Source: Actinomycetes bacterium (GTDB taxonomy: Bacteria > Actinomycetota > Acidimicrobiia > Acidimicrobiales > Ilumatobacteraceae). Taken from it: DNA of 64,000 nt. Below, piece by piece: positions 17,832-25,337 of the stretch. A model generated the notes under the pieces. It saw nothing but the letters and a program-made list of their open reading frames with translations, was not told the origin of the DNA and ran no database searches. The first letter of the stretch is position 1. The number at the start of each line of letters is the position of its first letter. The position numbers were made by a program, and so were the translations under genes. Location: assembly GCA_029782355.1 (NCBI GenBank), contig JAKOUY010000023.1, positions 62,001-126,000 on the forward strand, in the 5' to 3' direction.

Positions 17832-18266
17832 ATGGCCAGCTACCGGTTGGACGAGCAGATCGGCTTCCTGCTGCGCAAGGCCCACCAGCGCCATCGCTCG
17901 ATCTTCTCCCAGGGGATCGGCGTCAAGCTGGCGCCGACGCAGTTCGCCGTGCTCGCCCGGTTGCGCGACGACGGCCCGACCTCCCAGAACGAGCTCGGCC
18001 GGCGCACGGCCATGGACTCGGCGACCACCGCCGGGGTCATCGACCGGCTGGTCCGCCGGCGGCTGCTCGCCATCACCACCTCGCCCCACGACGACCGCCT
18101 CAGCATCGTCGATCTCACCGCTGCGGGGCGGGCGCTGATCGACGAGCTGATCCCGCGTGCCGCGCAGATCTCCGCGGCGACGGTCGCCGGGCTGAGCGCG
18201 GCGGAGGTGACCACGCTGCTCGGCCTGCTCGGGCGCATCGCCGACGCCGAGGGCGAGGCGTCGTAG
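17832..18266 (+). CDS. MarR-family transcriptional regulator
   Basis: A 144-residue winged-helix repressor: helix-turn-helix GPTSQNELGRRTAMDSATTAG around residues 52-72 followed by the wing TSPHDDRLSIVDLT. It is divergent from the isochorismatase-like gene with 52 bases between them. MarR proteins typically sense an aromatic acid and bind palindromes, and MarR-type NicR proteins control nicotinate genes in Pseudomonas and Bordetella, so it is the best local candidate for the CTCGTATACGAG operator. No copy of that operator lies in its own promoter region, which weakens the link. A TACGCT -10 box lies nine bases before the ATG. Confidence 0.88.
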   Translation: MASYRLDEQIGFLLRKAHQRHRSIFSQGIGVKLAPTQFAVLARLRDDGPTSQNELGRRTAMDSATTAGVIDRLVRRRLLAITTSPHDDRLSIVDLTAAGRALIDELIPRAAQISAATVAGLSAAEVTTLLGLLGRIADAEGEAS

Positions 18267-18269
18267 CCT
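18264..18269 (+). promoter_or_regulatory. -10 box of the CMD-family gene (leaderless)
   Basis: TAGCCT overlaps the MarR stop codon and lies seven bases before the ATG at 18277. Confidence 0.4.
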
Positions 18270-18276
18270 CCCGATC

Positions 18277-18672
18277 ATGAGCGACAAGCCCGGAGGGTGG
18301 CCCACCGACGACGACTTCACCGCCGCGCTGCGGGTGCGCAGCGACGTCATCGGCCAGGAGTACGTGACCCGGGCCACGGCCGACTCCTCGGCCGCCAACG
18401 TCGCCTACCAGCGGTTGGTCACCGAGACGGCGTGGGGCCAGTGGACGGATCCCCGCCTCGGTCGCCGCGAGCGCAGCATGATCACCCTGGCCATGTTGGC
18501 GGCCGCCGGGCGGATGGACGAGTTCGAACTGCACACCCGTGGTGCCGTGCGCAACGGGGTGACCGTCGACGAGCTGGAGGCCCTGGTGCTGCACGTCGGG
18601 GCCTACGCCGGCGTGCCCGCGGCCGTCGCCGCTCGCCGCCACCTGCACCGCGCCCTGGCCGACGGCCGATGA
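18277..18672 (+). CDS. Carboxymuconolactone decarboxylase family protein
   Basis: This 131-residue all-helical protein is PcaC-like. The family motif appears as DEFELHTRGAVRNGVTVDEL (residues about 87-106), matching the His-x2-Gly-Ala core. PcaC decarboxylates 4-carboxymuconolactone in the protocatechuate pathway, but many stand-alone members have other or unknown roles. It is ten bases after the MarR gene and may be co-transcribed or use its own -10 box. No other beta-ketoadipate genes are nearby, so the substrate is not assigned. Confidence 0.85.
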   Translation: MSDKPGGWPTDDDFTAALRVRSDVIGQEYVTRATADSSAANVAYQRLVTETAWGQWTDPRLGRRERSMITLAMLAAAGRMDEFELHTRGAVRNGVTVDELEALVLHVGAYAGVPAAVAARRHLHRALADGR

Positions 18673-18675
18673 GTC

Positions 18676-19437
18676 TCAGGCCCGCTGGCTGCTCACGCTG
18701 ACGACCTCGCCGGTCATGTAGGTCGAGTAGTCGCTGGCCAGGAAGACCATGACCGTGGCGATCTCCCACGGCTCGGCGGCCCGGCCGAAGGCCTCGCGGG
18801 AGGTCAGCTCGGCCAGCAGATCGTCGCTGGTCACCTTGGCCAGGTTGGCGTGCATGGCCAGGCTCGGTGCCACGGCGTTGACGCGCACGCCACGAGGCGC
18901 CGCCTCGATCGCGGTGCAGCGGGTCAGCGCCATCACGCCGGCCTTGGCCGCGGCGTAGTGGGCCTGACCGGCCTGGGCCCGCCAGCCCAGCACCGAGGCG
19001 TTGTTGACGATGACACCAGCGCCCTGCTCGTACATCCGCCGCAGCATCGCCCGGGTCACTCGGAAGGTCCCGGTCAGGGTGACGTCGAGGACCACGGCCC
19101 ACTGCTCGTCGGTCATCTCGTGGACCTCGGCGGTCCCGCCGAGACCGGCGTTGTTGATCAGCACGTCGATCCCGCCCAGCTCGGTCCAGGCCTGCTCGAC
19201 CATTGCCTGCACGCTGGCCTCGTCGGTCACGTCGCAGACGATCCCGGTCACGCCCAGCTGGGCGGCCGTCTCACCCAGGCGGCGCTCGTGCTTGTCGGCG
19301 ATGACCACCCGGGCGCCCTCGTCCAGGCAGCGCGCCGCGGTGGTCGAGCCGATGCCGCTCCCGGCGGCGGCGGTCACCAAGACCCGCTTGCCGGCCAGGA
19401 GTCCGTGGGCGGGCGGGGGAGTGGGGGCGCGGCTCAC
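18676..19437 (-). CDS. ipdF: IpdF-like short-chain dehydrogenase (steroid C/D-ring catabolism)
   Basis: The 253-residue SDR closely resembles Mycobacterium IpdF (Rv3559c), which acts on a hydroxylated indane-carboxyl-CoA intermediate of cholesterol ring C/D breakdown. Shared features include the start LLAGKRVLVTAAAGSGIG, the NNASVLGWRAQ stretch before the active-site YAAAK, and the ending FLASDYSTYMTGEVVSVS. The GTG start follows a TACAGT box by six bases. It is divergent from another SDR. The match is from memory of the family; a different polycyclic substrate is possible. Confidence 0.82.
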   Translation of the reverse strand: MSRAPTPPPAHGLLAGKRVLVTAAAGSGIGSTTAARCLDEGARVVIADKHERRLGETAAQLGVTGIVCDVTDEASVQAMVEQAWTELGGIDVLINNAGLGGTAEVHEMTDEQWAVVLDVTLTGTFRVTRAMLRRMYEQGAGVIVNNASVLGWRAQAGQAHYAAAKAGVMALTRCTAIEAAPRGVRVNAVAPSLAMHANLAKVTSDDLLAELTSREAFGRAAEPWEIATVMVFLASDYSTYMTGEVVSVSSQRA

Positions 19438-19443
19438 GGCTCG

Positions 19444-19449
19444 ACTGTA
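19444..19449 (-). promoter_or_regulatory. -10 box of ipdF-like gene (leaderless)
   Basis: TACAGT on the minus strand, six bases before the GTG start at 19437. Confidence 0.45.
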
Positions 19450-19482
19450 CGACCGCGCCCGGCGCCCGATCACAATGGGCCG

Positions 19483-20271
19483 ATGATCACCTTGACCGAC
19501 CACGTCGCCATCGTCACCGGTGCCGCCCAGGGCCTCGGCGAGGCCACGGCTCGCGGGCTGGTCTCGGCCGGCGCCGCCGTCGCCGTGTGCGACCGCCAGG
19601 GCGAGCGGCTCGACCGGGTCGCCGCCGAACTGCAGGGCGCTGGCGGCGACGTGCTGGCCGTGACCCTCGACGTGCGCGACCCCGCCACGGTGGAGTCGTT
19701 CGTCACGGCAGTCGGCGAACGGTGGGGCCACGTCGACACGCTGGTCAACAACGCCGGCGGCGGCTTCGTCGCCAGCTTCACCGAGATCTCCGCCAAGGGG
19801 GAAGCGGCGCTGATCGCCGAGAACTTCACCAGCGCCACGGCCTTCATCCGCCATGCCGTCCCGCTGATGAGCCGCGGTGGGTCGATCATCAACGTCACCT
19901 CGGTCGAGGCCTACCGGGCCTCACCCGGCTTCGGGATCTACGGAGCGATGAAGGCCGCGCTCGAACACCTCACCAAGACCCTCGCCCTCGAGCTGGCACC
20001 GCGGGGCATCCGGGTCAACTGCATCGCCCCCGACGCCATCCCGACCGCCGGCGAGGAGGTCCTGTCCGGCAACTTCGGTGGCGGGTTCTACGAGTCCTAC
20101 GTCAACCGCCTGCCGCTGGGCGCCGGCGAGCCATCGGCGTTCGCCGACGTCGCCGTGTTCCTGGCCAGCCCGCTGTCGCGCTACCTCACGGGCGACTCCC
20201 TGCACGTCGACGGCGGGAGCTTCGCCGCCGGTGGCTGGTCCAAGCAGCCCGACGGCACCTACCTGCCCTAA
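19483..20271 (+). CDS. Short-chain dehydrogenase/reductase
   Basis: A 262-residue classical SDR with the NAD(P) loop TGAAQGLGEA, NNAGGG, and active-site Ser and YGAMK. It ends with a long tail (GGWSKQPDGTYLP) beyond the usual VDGG motif. Location between the ipdF-like and FadE30-like genes suggests a hydroxy- or keto-acyl step in the same catabolism. The preceding CACAAT, six bases before the ATG, may be a -10 box. The stop overlaps the convergent acyl-CoA dehydrogenase stop by four bases. Confidence 0.85.
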   Translation: MITLTDHVAIVTGAAQGLGEATARGLVSAGAAVAVCDRQGERLDRVAAELQGAGGDVLAVTLDVRDPATVESFVTAVGERWGHVDTLVNNAGGGFVASFTEISAKGEAALIAENFTSATAFIRHAVPLMSRGGSIINVTSVEAYRASPGFGIYGAMKAALEHLTKTLALELAPRGIRVNCIAPDAIPTAGEEVLSGNFGGGFYESYVNRLPLGAGEPSAFADVAVFLASPLSRYLTGDSLHVDGGSFAAGGWSKQPDGTYLP

Positions 20272-21464
20272 CGGGGGAGGCCGAGGACTCGTTCGCCGAG
20301 GATGTTGCGCTGGATCTCGTTGGAGCCGCCGTAGATGGTGTCCGCCCGGCTGTACAGGAACACCTTCTGCTCGAGGCTCAGCTCGTACGGTGCGGCACCG
20401 GTCCACGGTTCCGGGCCGACCAGGCCGGCGGCACCCTGCAGGTCGATCATCAGCTCGCCCAGGTCACGGTGCCAGGTGCCCCAGAACAGCTTGCTGATGC
20501 TCGCCTCCGGGCCGGGCACGCCCGATCCCATCGACCGCTCGGCGTTCCACTGCATCAGCCGCAGGCCGGTGTGGGCGCGCATCAGCCGCTGGCGCACCAC
20601 CGGGTCGTCGAGCCGCCCGTGACGGCGGGCCAGCTCGACGGTGCGCTGCAACTCGCGGGCGAAGCCGACCTGCTGGGCCAGGGTGGAGATGCCCCGCTCG
20701 AAGCCCAGCAGGGCCATGGCGACCTGCCAGCCCTTGCCCACCTCGCCGACCACCAAGCCGGCCTCGGTGCGCGCCCCGTCGAAGAAGGTCTCGTTGAACT
20801 CGCCGCCACCGGTGGGCTGGATGATCGGGCGGACGTCGATCCCCGGCTGGTCCATCGGGACGAGCAGGAAGGTCAACCCCTGGTGCCGGACGGAATCGGG
20901 CTCGGAGCGGGTCAGGACGAAGCACCAGTGACTGACGTGGGCCAGCGAGGTCCACACCTTCTGGCCGTCGATGATCCACTCGTCGCCGTCGAGGCGGGCC
21001 TTGGTCTGGACGTTGGCCAGGTCACTGCCGGCACTCGGCTCGCTGTACCCCTGGCACCACCGCTCGGTGCCGTTGCGGATCCCGGGCAGGAACCGGGCGC
21101 ACTGCTCGGGCGTCCCGTAGGCGATGAGCGTCGGGGCCAGCAGCTGCTCGCCGACGTGGTTGACCCGCGCCGGCGCCTCGGCCCGGCTGTACTCCTCGGC
21201 CCAGATGATCTGCTGGGCGATGGTCGCTCCGTGACCGCCGTGCGACGCCGGCCAGCCGAGGCCGATCCACCCGGCCTCGCCGAGGACCTGCTCCCAGGCG
21301 ACGCGCACGTCGAAGCCGACGTCCTCGTCGCCCGGCCCACCGCGACCGCGCAGCTCGGCAAACTCGCCGACGACGTGGTCGGCCAGCCAGCCGGTGACGA
21401 GGGCGCGGAACGCCTCGTCGTCGATGGTCGACAGATCGTCGGGGACCACGCGGCTCGCGGTCAT
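20268..21464 (-). CDS. FadE30/IpdE1-like acyl-CoA dehydrogenase
   Basis: This 398-residue flavoprotein matches Mycobacterium FadE30 (IpdE1), one subunit of the dehydrogenase that oxidises an indane-propionyl/carboxyl-CoA intermediate after steroid ring cleavage. Typical stretches are WCQGYSEPSAGSDLA, INGQKVWTSLAH-like IDGQKVWTSLAH, GEFNETFFD and the ending YGGSNEIQRNILGERVLGLPR-type motif. In mycobacteria it works with a second FadE subunit, which is not in this window. The ATG overlaps the stop of the following-strand SDR gene (ATGA), so the two are translationally coupled. Confidence 0.85.
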   Translation of the reverse strand: MTASRVVPDDLSTIDDEAFRALVTGWLADHVVGEFAELRGRGGPGDEDVGFDVRVAWEQVLGEAGWIGLGWPASHGGHGATIAQQIIWAEEYSRAEAPARVNHVGEQLLAPTLIAYGTPEQCARFLPGIRNGTERWCQGYSEPSAGSDLANVQTKARLDGDEWIIDGQKVWTSLAHVSHWCFVLTRSEPDSVRHQGLTFLLVPMDQPGIDVRPIIQPTGGGEFNETFFDGARTEAGLVVGEVGKGWQVAMALLGFERGISTLAQQVGFARELQRTVELARRHGRLDDPVVRQRLMRAHTGLRLMQWNAERSMGSGVPGPEASISKLFWGTWHRDLGELMIDLQGAAGLVGPEPWTGAAPYELSLEQKVFLYSRADTIYGGSNEIQRNILGERVLGLPR

Positions 21465-22372
21465 CCGTTCGGCGTCTCCCTGGCCGCCGCGGCCCGCTTC
21501 ATCTCCTCGACCATGTCGAGGAAGGGCAGGCGCTCGAACTTCACCGTCGACATCAGCCGCTCGTCGATGACCTCGGGCGTCCAGCGGCTGTCGGTGTACA
21601 TCGCCCGAACCTCCTTGGGCTGGCTCCACACGGCGATCTTGTTGCCGACCACGGAGTAGACCTGCCCGGTGAGGTGCCGGGCCCGGTCGCTCAACAGGTA
21701 GACGGCCATCGGGGAGATGTCCTCCGGGTCGCCGTTCTCGGCCAGCTGCATGGGCACCCCGGCGCTCATCCGGGTCCGAGCCACGGGGGCGATGACGTTG
21801 GCGCGCACGCCGTAGCGCTCCAGGCCGACCGCGGCGGAGTAGGTCAGCGAGACGATCCCACCCTTGGCTGCGGCGTAGTTGGCCTGGGCCACGGAGCCGA
21901 GGGCCCACACCCCGCTGGTGAAGCCGATCAGCGATCCGCCGCCCTCCTGCTTGCGCATGATCGCCGACGCAGCCCGGTACACCGTGAAGGTCCCCTTGAG
22001 GTGGACGCGCACGACGGCGTCGAACTCGTCCTCGCTCATGTTGAACAGCATCCGCTCGCGCAGGATGCCGGCCACGCACACGGCTCCGTCGATGCGGCCC
22101 CAGGTGTCCATCGCCGCGGCGACCACCGCATCCCCGCCCGACATGGTGCCGACGTCGCTCGCTGCCGCGACGGCCTGGCCCCCGGCAGCGGTGATCTCGG
22201 CCACCACCGAGTCGGCGATGTCGGAGGACGGCTCGCTGCCATCGGTGGTCACGCCGTAGTCGGCGACCACCACTCGTGCCCCGGCCGCCGCGGCGTCGAG
22301 GGCGATGGACCGGCCGATGCCACGTCCGGCTCCGGTGATGGCGACGACCTTGCCGTCGAGGAATGCGCTCAT
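21461..22372 (-). CDS. Short-chain dehydrogenase with C-terminal extension (Rv3548c-like)
   Basis: The 303-residue protein has an SDR core (GAGRGIGRSIA, active-site YAAAK near residue 170) and about 60 extra residues after the usual SDR end, containing GNKIAVWSQPKEVRAMY. As I recall, that tail is typical of a steroid-cluster SDR in mycobacteria. It is the first gene of the operon that includes the FadE30-like gene. The TetR-type palindrome 22413-22429 lies about 40 bases upstream and is a likely repressor site. Confidence 0.83.
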   Translation of the reverse strand: MSAFLDGKVVAITGAGRGIGRSIALDAAAAGARVVVADYGVTTDGSEPSSDIADSVVAEITAAGGQAVAAASDVGTMSGGDAVVAAAMDTWGRIDGAVCVAGILRERMLFNMSEDEFDAVVRVHLKGTFTVYRAASAIMRKQEGGGSLIGFTSGVWALGSVAQANYAAAKGGIVSLTYSAAVGLERYGVRANVIAPVARTRMSAGVPMQLAENGDPEDISPMAVYLLSDRARHLTGQVYSVVGNKIAVWSQPKEVRAMYTDSRWTPEVIDERLMSTVKFERLPFLDMVEEMKRAAAARETPNG

Positions 22373-22394
22373 GGGGGGAGTCCGTCCTGGTCAG

Positions 22395-22429
22395 TCTGAC
22401 GCGGCGCCAAGATCTGACGCCGCGTCAGA
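22395..22429. promoter_or_regulatory. TetR-style operator palindrome
   Basis: TCTGACGCCGCGTCAGA (22413-22429) is a perfect 17-base palindrome. A further TCTGACGCGGCG arm at 22395-22406 also pairs with the right arm, giving overlapping inverted repeats. TGACGC half-sites of this kind are common TetR-family targets. It lies between the steroid-type operon and the divergent PatA-like gene. No TetR gene is in the window. Confidence 0.75.
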
Positions 22430-22512
22430 AACTACCAGTCGGCGTGGAGCGGCCGGCGATCCGGAGGGCTGTGACCTTGGGCTGCCCGCCGAGCGCGCCC
22501 CGGACGGCTTCC

Positions 22513-22518
22513 TACACT
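22513..22518 (+). promoter_or_regulatory. -10 box of patA-like gene (leaderless)
   Basis: TACACT lies six bases before the GTG at 22525. Confidence 0.5.
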
Positions 22519-22524
22519 GGCGGC

Positions 22525-23568
22525 GTGATCGAAGCCGCGGAGCTGGCCCGCTTCGAGCTGTTCGACCGAGTCGACCCGCACGCCCTCGGACATCTGGCCG
22601 CCCGCTTCGCCGAGGCCGACCTCGGCGCCGGCGCGGTGGTCTTCCACCAGGGCGACACCGACGACCGCTTCGTCATCGTCCTGGCCGGCACGCTCGAGGT
22701 GGTCCGCGGCATCGGGGACCAGCAACGCCGCCTGGCGGTCTGCGGACCGGGCTCGATCCTCGGTGAGCTGTCGCTGCTGCGCCACCGGCCGCGGGTCGCC
22801 TCGGTCAGCGCCCTCAGCGCGGTCCGCCTGGCCGTCGGCGACCACCAGGCCTTCGACGAGCTGCTCTCGATCGCCGTCGTCCACGATCGCCTGGCCGACA
22901 CGACGGCGCGCCGCCTGGCCGAGGTCGCCCGCCCGCTGCCACTGGTGCTGGGCGACGGGACCGGCGCGTTCGTCCGCCCGCTGGTGCGCTCGGACCGAAC
23001 CCGGTTCGCCGCCGAGGTTCGCGCCCTGCTGCCCGAGTCCCGCCGCCGGCGGTTCTTCACCTCGGGCACCCCCTCGGACCGGCTGATCGACTACCTGGTC
23101 AACATCGACTACGTCGATCACTTCGCCTGGACGATCGGCTCCACCGACGGGCGCGGCCTGGGGACCGGCCGCTACGTGCGCGACGACGCCCACCCGGAGC
23201 GGGCCGAGGTGGCCTTCGGTGTGGCCGACGACATGCAGGGCAAGGGGCTCGGCACGCTGCTGCTCGGGGCGCTCGGGGCAGCGGCGACGCAGACGGGCAT
23301 CACCACCTTCGTCGCCGACGTGCTGGAGGAGAACCTGCCGATGCGCAAGGTCTTCGACAAGGCGGGCGCCACGTGGCGGCGCACCGATGCGGGCGTGGTC
23401 AGCGCGACCATGGACGTCGACGCCACCCGGCCGCTGATCACGGCGGAGCAGTGGGACATGTTCACCGCGGCGTCGGCCGAGATCGTCACCGGAGCGACGT
23501 TGGCCCACCATGCCGGGGCAGCGGGCGAGCGCCCGGATCAGCGATCCGGCCAGGACGCCGGGTCCTGA
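22525..23568 (+). CDS. Cyclic-nucleotide-binding lysine acetyltransferase, Mt-PatA-like
   Basis: The 347-residue protein joins an N-terminal cyclic-nucleotide-binding domain (about 1-135, with GELSLLRHRPRVASV as the phosphate-binding cassette) to a GNAT domain (about 155-315, with AEVAFGVADDMQGKGLGT). This is the architecture of mycobacterial PatA, where cAMP relieves autoinhibition and the enzyme acetylates an active-site lysine of AMP-forming acyl-CoA ligases. Several such ligases are in this window. The GTG start agrees with a leaderless -10 box. It overlaps the convergent MtfA gene by 31 bases. Confidence 0.9.
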   Translation: MIEAAELARFELFDRVDPHALGHLAARFAEADLGAGAVVFHQGDTDDRFVIVLAGTLEVVRGIGDQQRRLAVCGPGSILGELSLLRHRPRVASVSALSAVRLAVGDHQAFDELLSIAVVHDRLADTTARRLAEVARPLPLVLGDGTGAFVRPLVRSDRTRFAAEVRALLPESRRRRFFTSGTPSDRLIDYLVNIDYVDHFAWTIGSTDGRGLGTGRYVRDDAHPERAEVAFGVADDMQGKGLGTLLLGALGAAATQTGITTFVADVLEENLPMRKVFDKAGATWRRTDAGVVSATMDVDATRPLITAEQWDMFTAASAEIVTGATLAHHAGAAGERPDQRSGQDAGS

Positions 23569-24290
23569 GCGAAGTACCGGCGGAGCAACTCGTACACCGC
23601 CGGATGGTGGTGGCGCAGCGGGCCGGGACGGGTGAAGAACGTCTCGCAGGCCACGGCGAAGAACTCGCCCGGGTCGGTCCCGGCGTAGGCCCGCAGCGCG
23701 CCCGGGTCGCCGCGGCGGACACCCTGGTACTCGGCCTCGAAGACGCGCGCCCACCGGGCGTGCAGTGACGGGTCGAGCCCGGCGGGGGTCCCGTTGATGA
23801 ACCCGCCGTCCATGTCCAGCTGGTGGGCGAACTCGTGGATCACCACGTTGCGCCCGCCGAGCGGGTGGCGCGCCTCGTGCACGACCGCCGGCCACGACAG
23901 GCTGACCGCGCCCCGGAACTCGGCGTGCCCGTCGAGATGCTGGGATTCGTCGGTCATCACCCCGCCGGCACCCACCCGGTGCGTACCGGTCATGACCATC
24001 GTCCCGCCGTGGACGACCACCGAGGTGACCCGTCCGTAGCGGTCGAGGTCGAGGTGGGCCACCGGCAGGCAGGCGAGCGTGCCGATCAGCGCGGGCATCG
24101 CACCGGTCAGCTCGATGCCCTTGGCGGCCTCCCAGTGCAGCTGGCCGACGAGCCGGGGGACGAGCTCGGCCAGTCGCCCGGCGAGGTCCGGCGGCAGGCG
24201 GCGGGCGGTGGGCCAGGCCTCGGCCACCGCCTCCCACCAGCCCGCCGGCAGTTCCGGGCGTTCCCGTCCCAGCCAGCGACCGAGGACCAT
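23538..24290 (-). CDS. mtfA: Zinc-dependent peptidase, MtfA family
   Basis: A 250-residue M90-type peptidase. The zinc motif VVIHEFAHQLDMDGG (residues about 150-165) is clear, followed by a downstream acidic segment FFAVACETFF that supplies the third ligand. In enterobacteria MtfA binds the Mlc repressor; the target in actinobacteria is not known. The protein is cytosolic, with no signal peptide. The ATG is six bases after a TAGGGT box. Confidence 0.88.
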   Translation of the reverse strand: MVLGRWLGRERPELPAGWWEAVAEAWPTARRLPPDLAGRLAELVPRLVGQLHWEAAKGIELTGAMPALIGTLACLPVAHLDLDRYGRVTSVVVHGGTMVMTGTHRVGAGGVMTDESQHLDGHAEFRGAVSLSWPAVVHEARHPLGGRNVVIHEFAHQLDMDGGFINGTPAGLDPSLHARWARVFEAEYQGVRRGDPGALRAYAGTDPGEFFAVACETFFTRPGPLRHHHPAVYELLRRYFAQDPASWPDR

Positions 24291-24296
24291 CCGCCC

Positions 24297-24302
24297 ACCC
24301 TA
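24297..24302 (-). promoter_or_regulatory. -10 box of mtfA (leaderless)
   Basis: TAGGGT on the minus strand, six bases before the ATG at 24290. Confidence 0.4.
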
Positions 24303-24350
24303 GAGTCGTCCGCCCGGCGTCGTCCGGCGCGCCGGTGACATACTGATCGG

Positions 24351-25337
24351 ATGCGCTGCCGAGCGGCCCTGACCCGCGTGATGCTGGTGGTCGGGCTGAC
24401 GGTCGGCGCCACGGCGGTGGCGGTGACCGGCGGGGCGCAACCGGCCGCAGCGGTCACCTGCACCATCGCCACGACCCAACGTGCCGGTTCGGTGGGCCCG
24501 GCCGTGGTGTGCGTGCAGTCGCGCCTGGTGGAGCTGGGGTTCCGGCCCGGCCCGCTCGACGGTGCGTTCGGGTCGATGACCAAGTCGGCCGTGATCGCGT
24601 TCCAGCGCTCCCGGCGCCTGTACGCCGACGGCATCGTCGGACCGAAGACCGGGACGGCCATGGGCATCTGGTCGACGGTGGCGTCCAGCCCGGCCTGTGC
24701 CCCGCCGGCCGGCGTACCCGACAGCGCCGGCCAGGTGGTCGTGGTCACGGCGTCGGGCAGCACCGCCCGGGTCGACCTGCTGGTGCGTGGCGCCGCCGGC
24801 TGGACGTGCGCTCGCACCGCCATGCCCGGCCGGGTCGGTCGCAACGGCGTGCGCCCGCTGGCCGTGCGCCGCTCCGGCGATGGCACCACGCCCGGCGGCG
24901 TGTTCCCGTTGGCCACCATGACCGCGCCGAACGGGACCCTGTTCCAGTTCTTCGGCAACGGCACCAACCCTGGCGTGCGCGGTCGCTGGCACCAGGTGGC
25001 GTGGGGTGACTGCTGGGTGGCCACGCCGCACGTTGCCCAGTACAACACCCTGGTCCGGCGAGCACCGACGTCGTGCACCGGTGACGACGAGTACCTGGCG
25101 CACGTCACCGGGGCGTACTCCGCCGCCGCGGTGATCGGCGCCAACACCGGTCCGGACCGCTCGGGCGACCGTCCCGACGAGCCGGCCCTGGCGGCGGCGA
25201 TCTTCCTGCACCGGTTCTCCTACACCAGCACCGGCGCCACCAAGCCGACGTCGGGGTGCGTGTCACTGTCGCAGACCAACCTCAACGCCGTGCTCCGGGC
25301 GCTCGTGCCCGGCCAGGCGTGGTTCGTCATCCGCTGA
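24351..25337 (+). CDS. Secreted peptidoglycan-binding L,D-transpeptidase-like protein
   Basis: The 328-residue protein has a signal peptide (1-35, AAAV cleavage), a peptidoglycan-binding domain (about 44-105, with VQSRLVELGFRPGPLDGAFG and DGIVGPKT) and a C-terminal YkuD-like catalytic region with a histidine in FLHRFSY and the nucleophile in TSGCVSL. It would cross-link or attach to the cell wall outside the membrane. The catalytic motif is a shortened version of the usual SHGCxR, so activity is likely but not certain. CATACT six bases before the ATG may be the -10 box. Confidence 0.85.
   Translation: MRCRAALTRVMLVVGLTVGATAVAVTGGAQPAAAVTCTIATTQRAGSVGPAVVCVQSRLVELGFRPGPLDGAFGSMTKSAVIAFQRSRRLYADGIVGPKTGTAMGIWSTVASSPACAPPAGVPDSAGQVVVVTASGSTARVDLLVRGAAGWTCARTAMPGRVGRNGVRPLAVRRSGDGTTPGGVFPLATMTAPNGTLFQFFGNGTNPGVRGRWHQVAWGDCWVATPHVAQYNTLVRRAPTSCTGDDEYLAHVTGAYSAAAVIGANTGPDRSGDRPDEPALAAAIFLHRFSYTSTGATKPTSGCVSLSQTNLNAVLRALVPGQAWFVIR

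Noticed and set aside
18676-22525. Search for KstR2-type boxes (CAAG..CTTG) around the steroid-like genes.
   Set aside because: No convincing copy was seen in the intergenic gaps; the only strong palindrome is of the TGACGC type.
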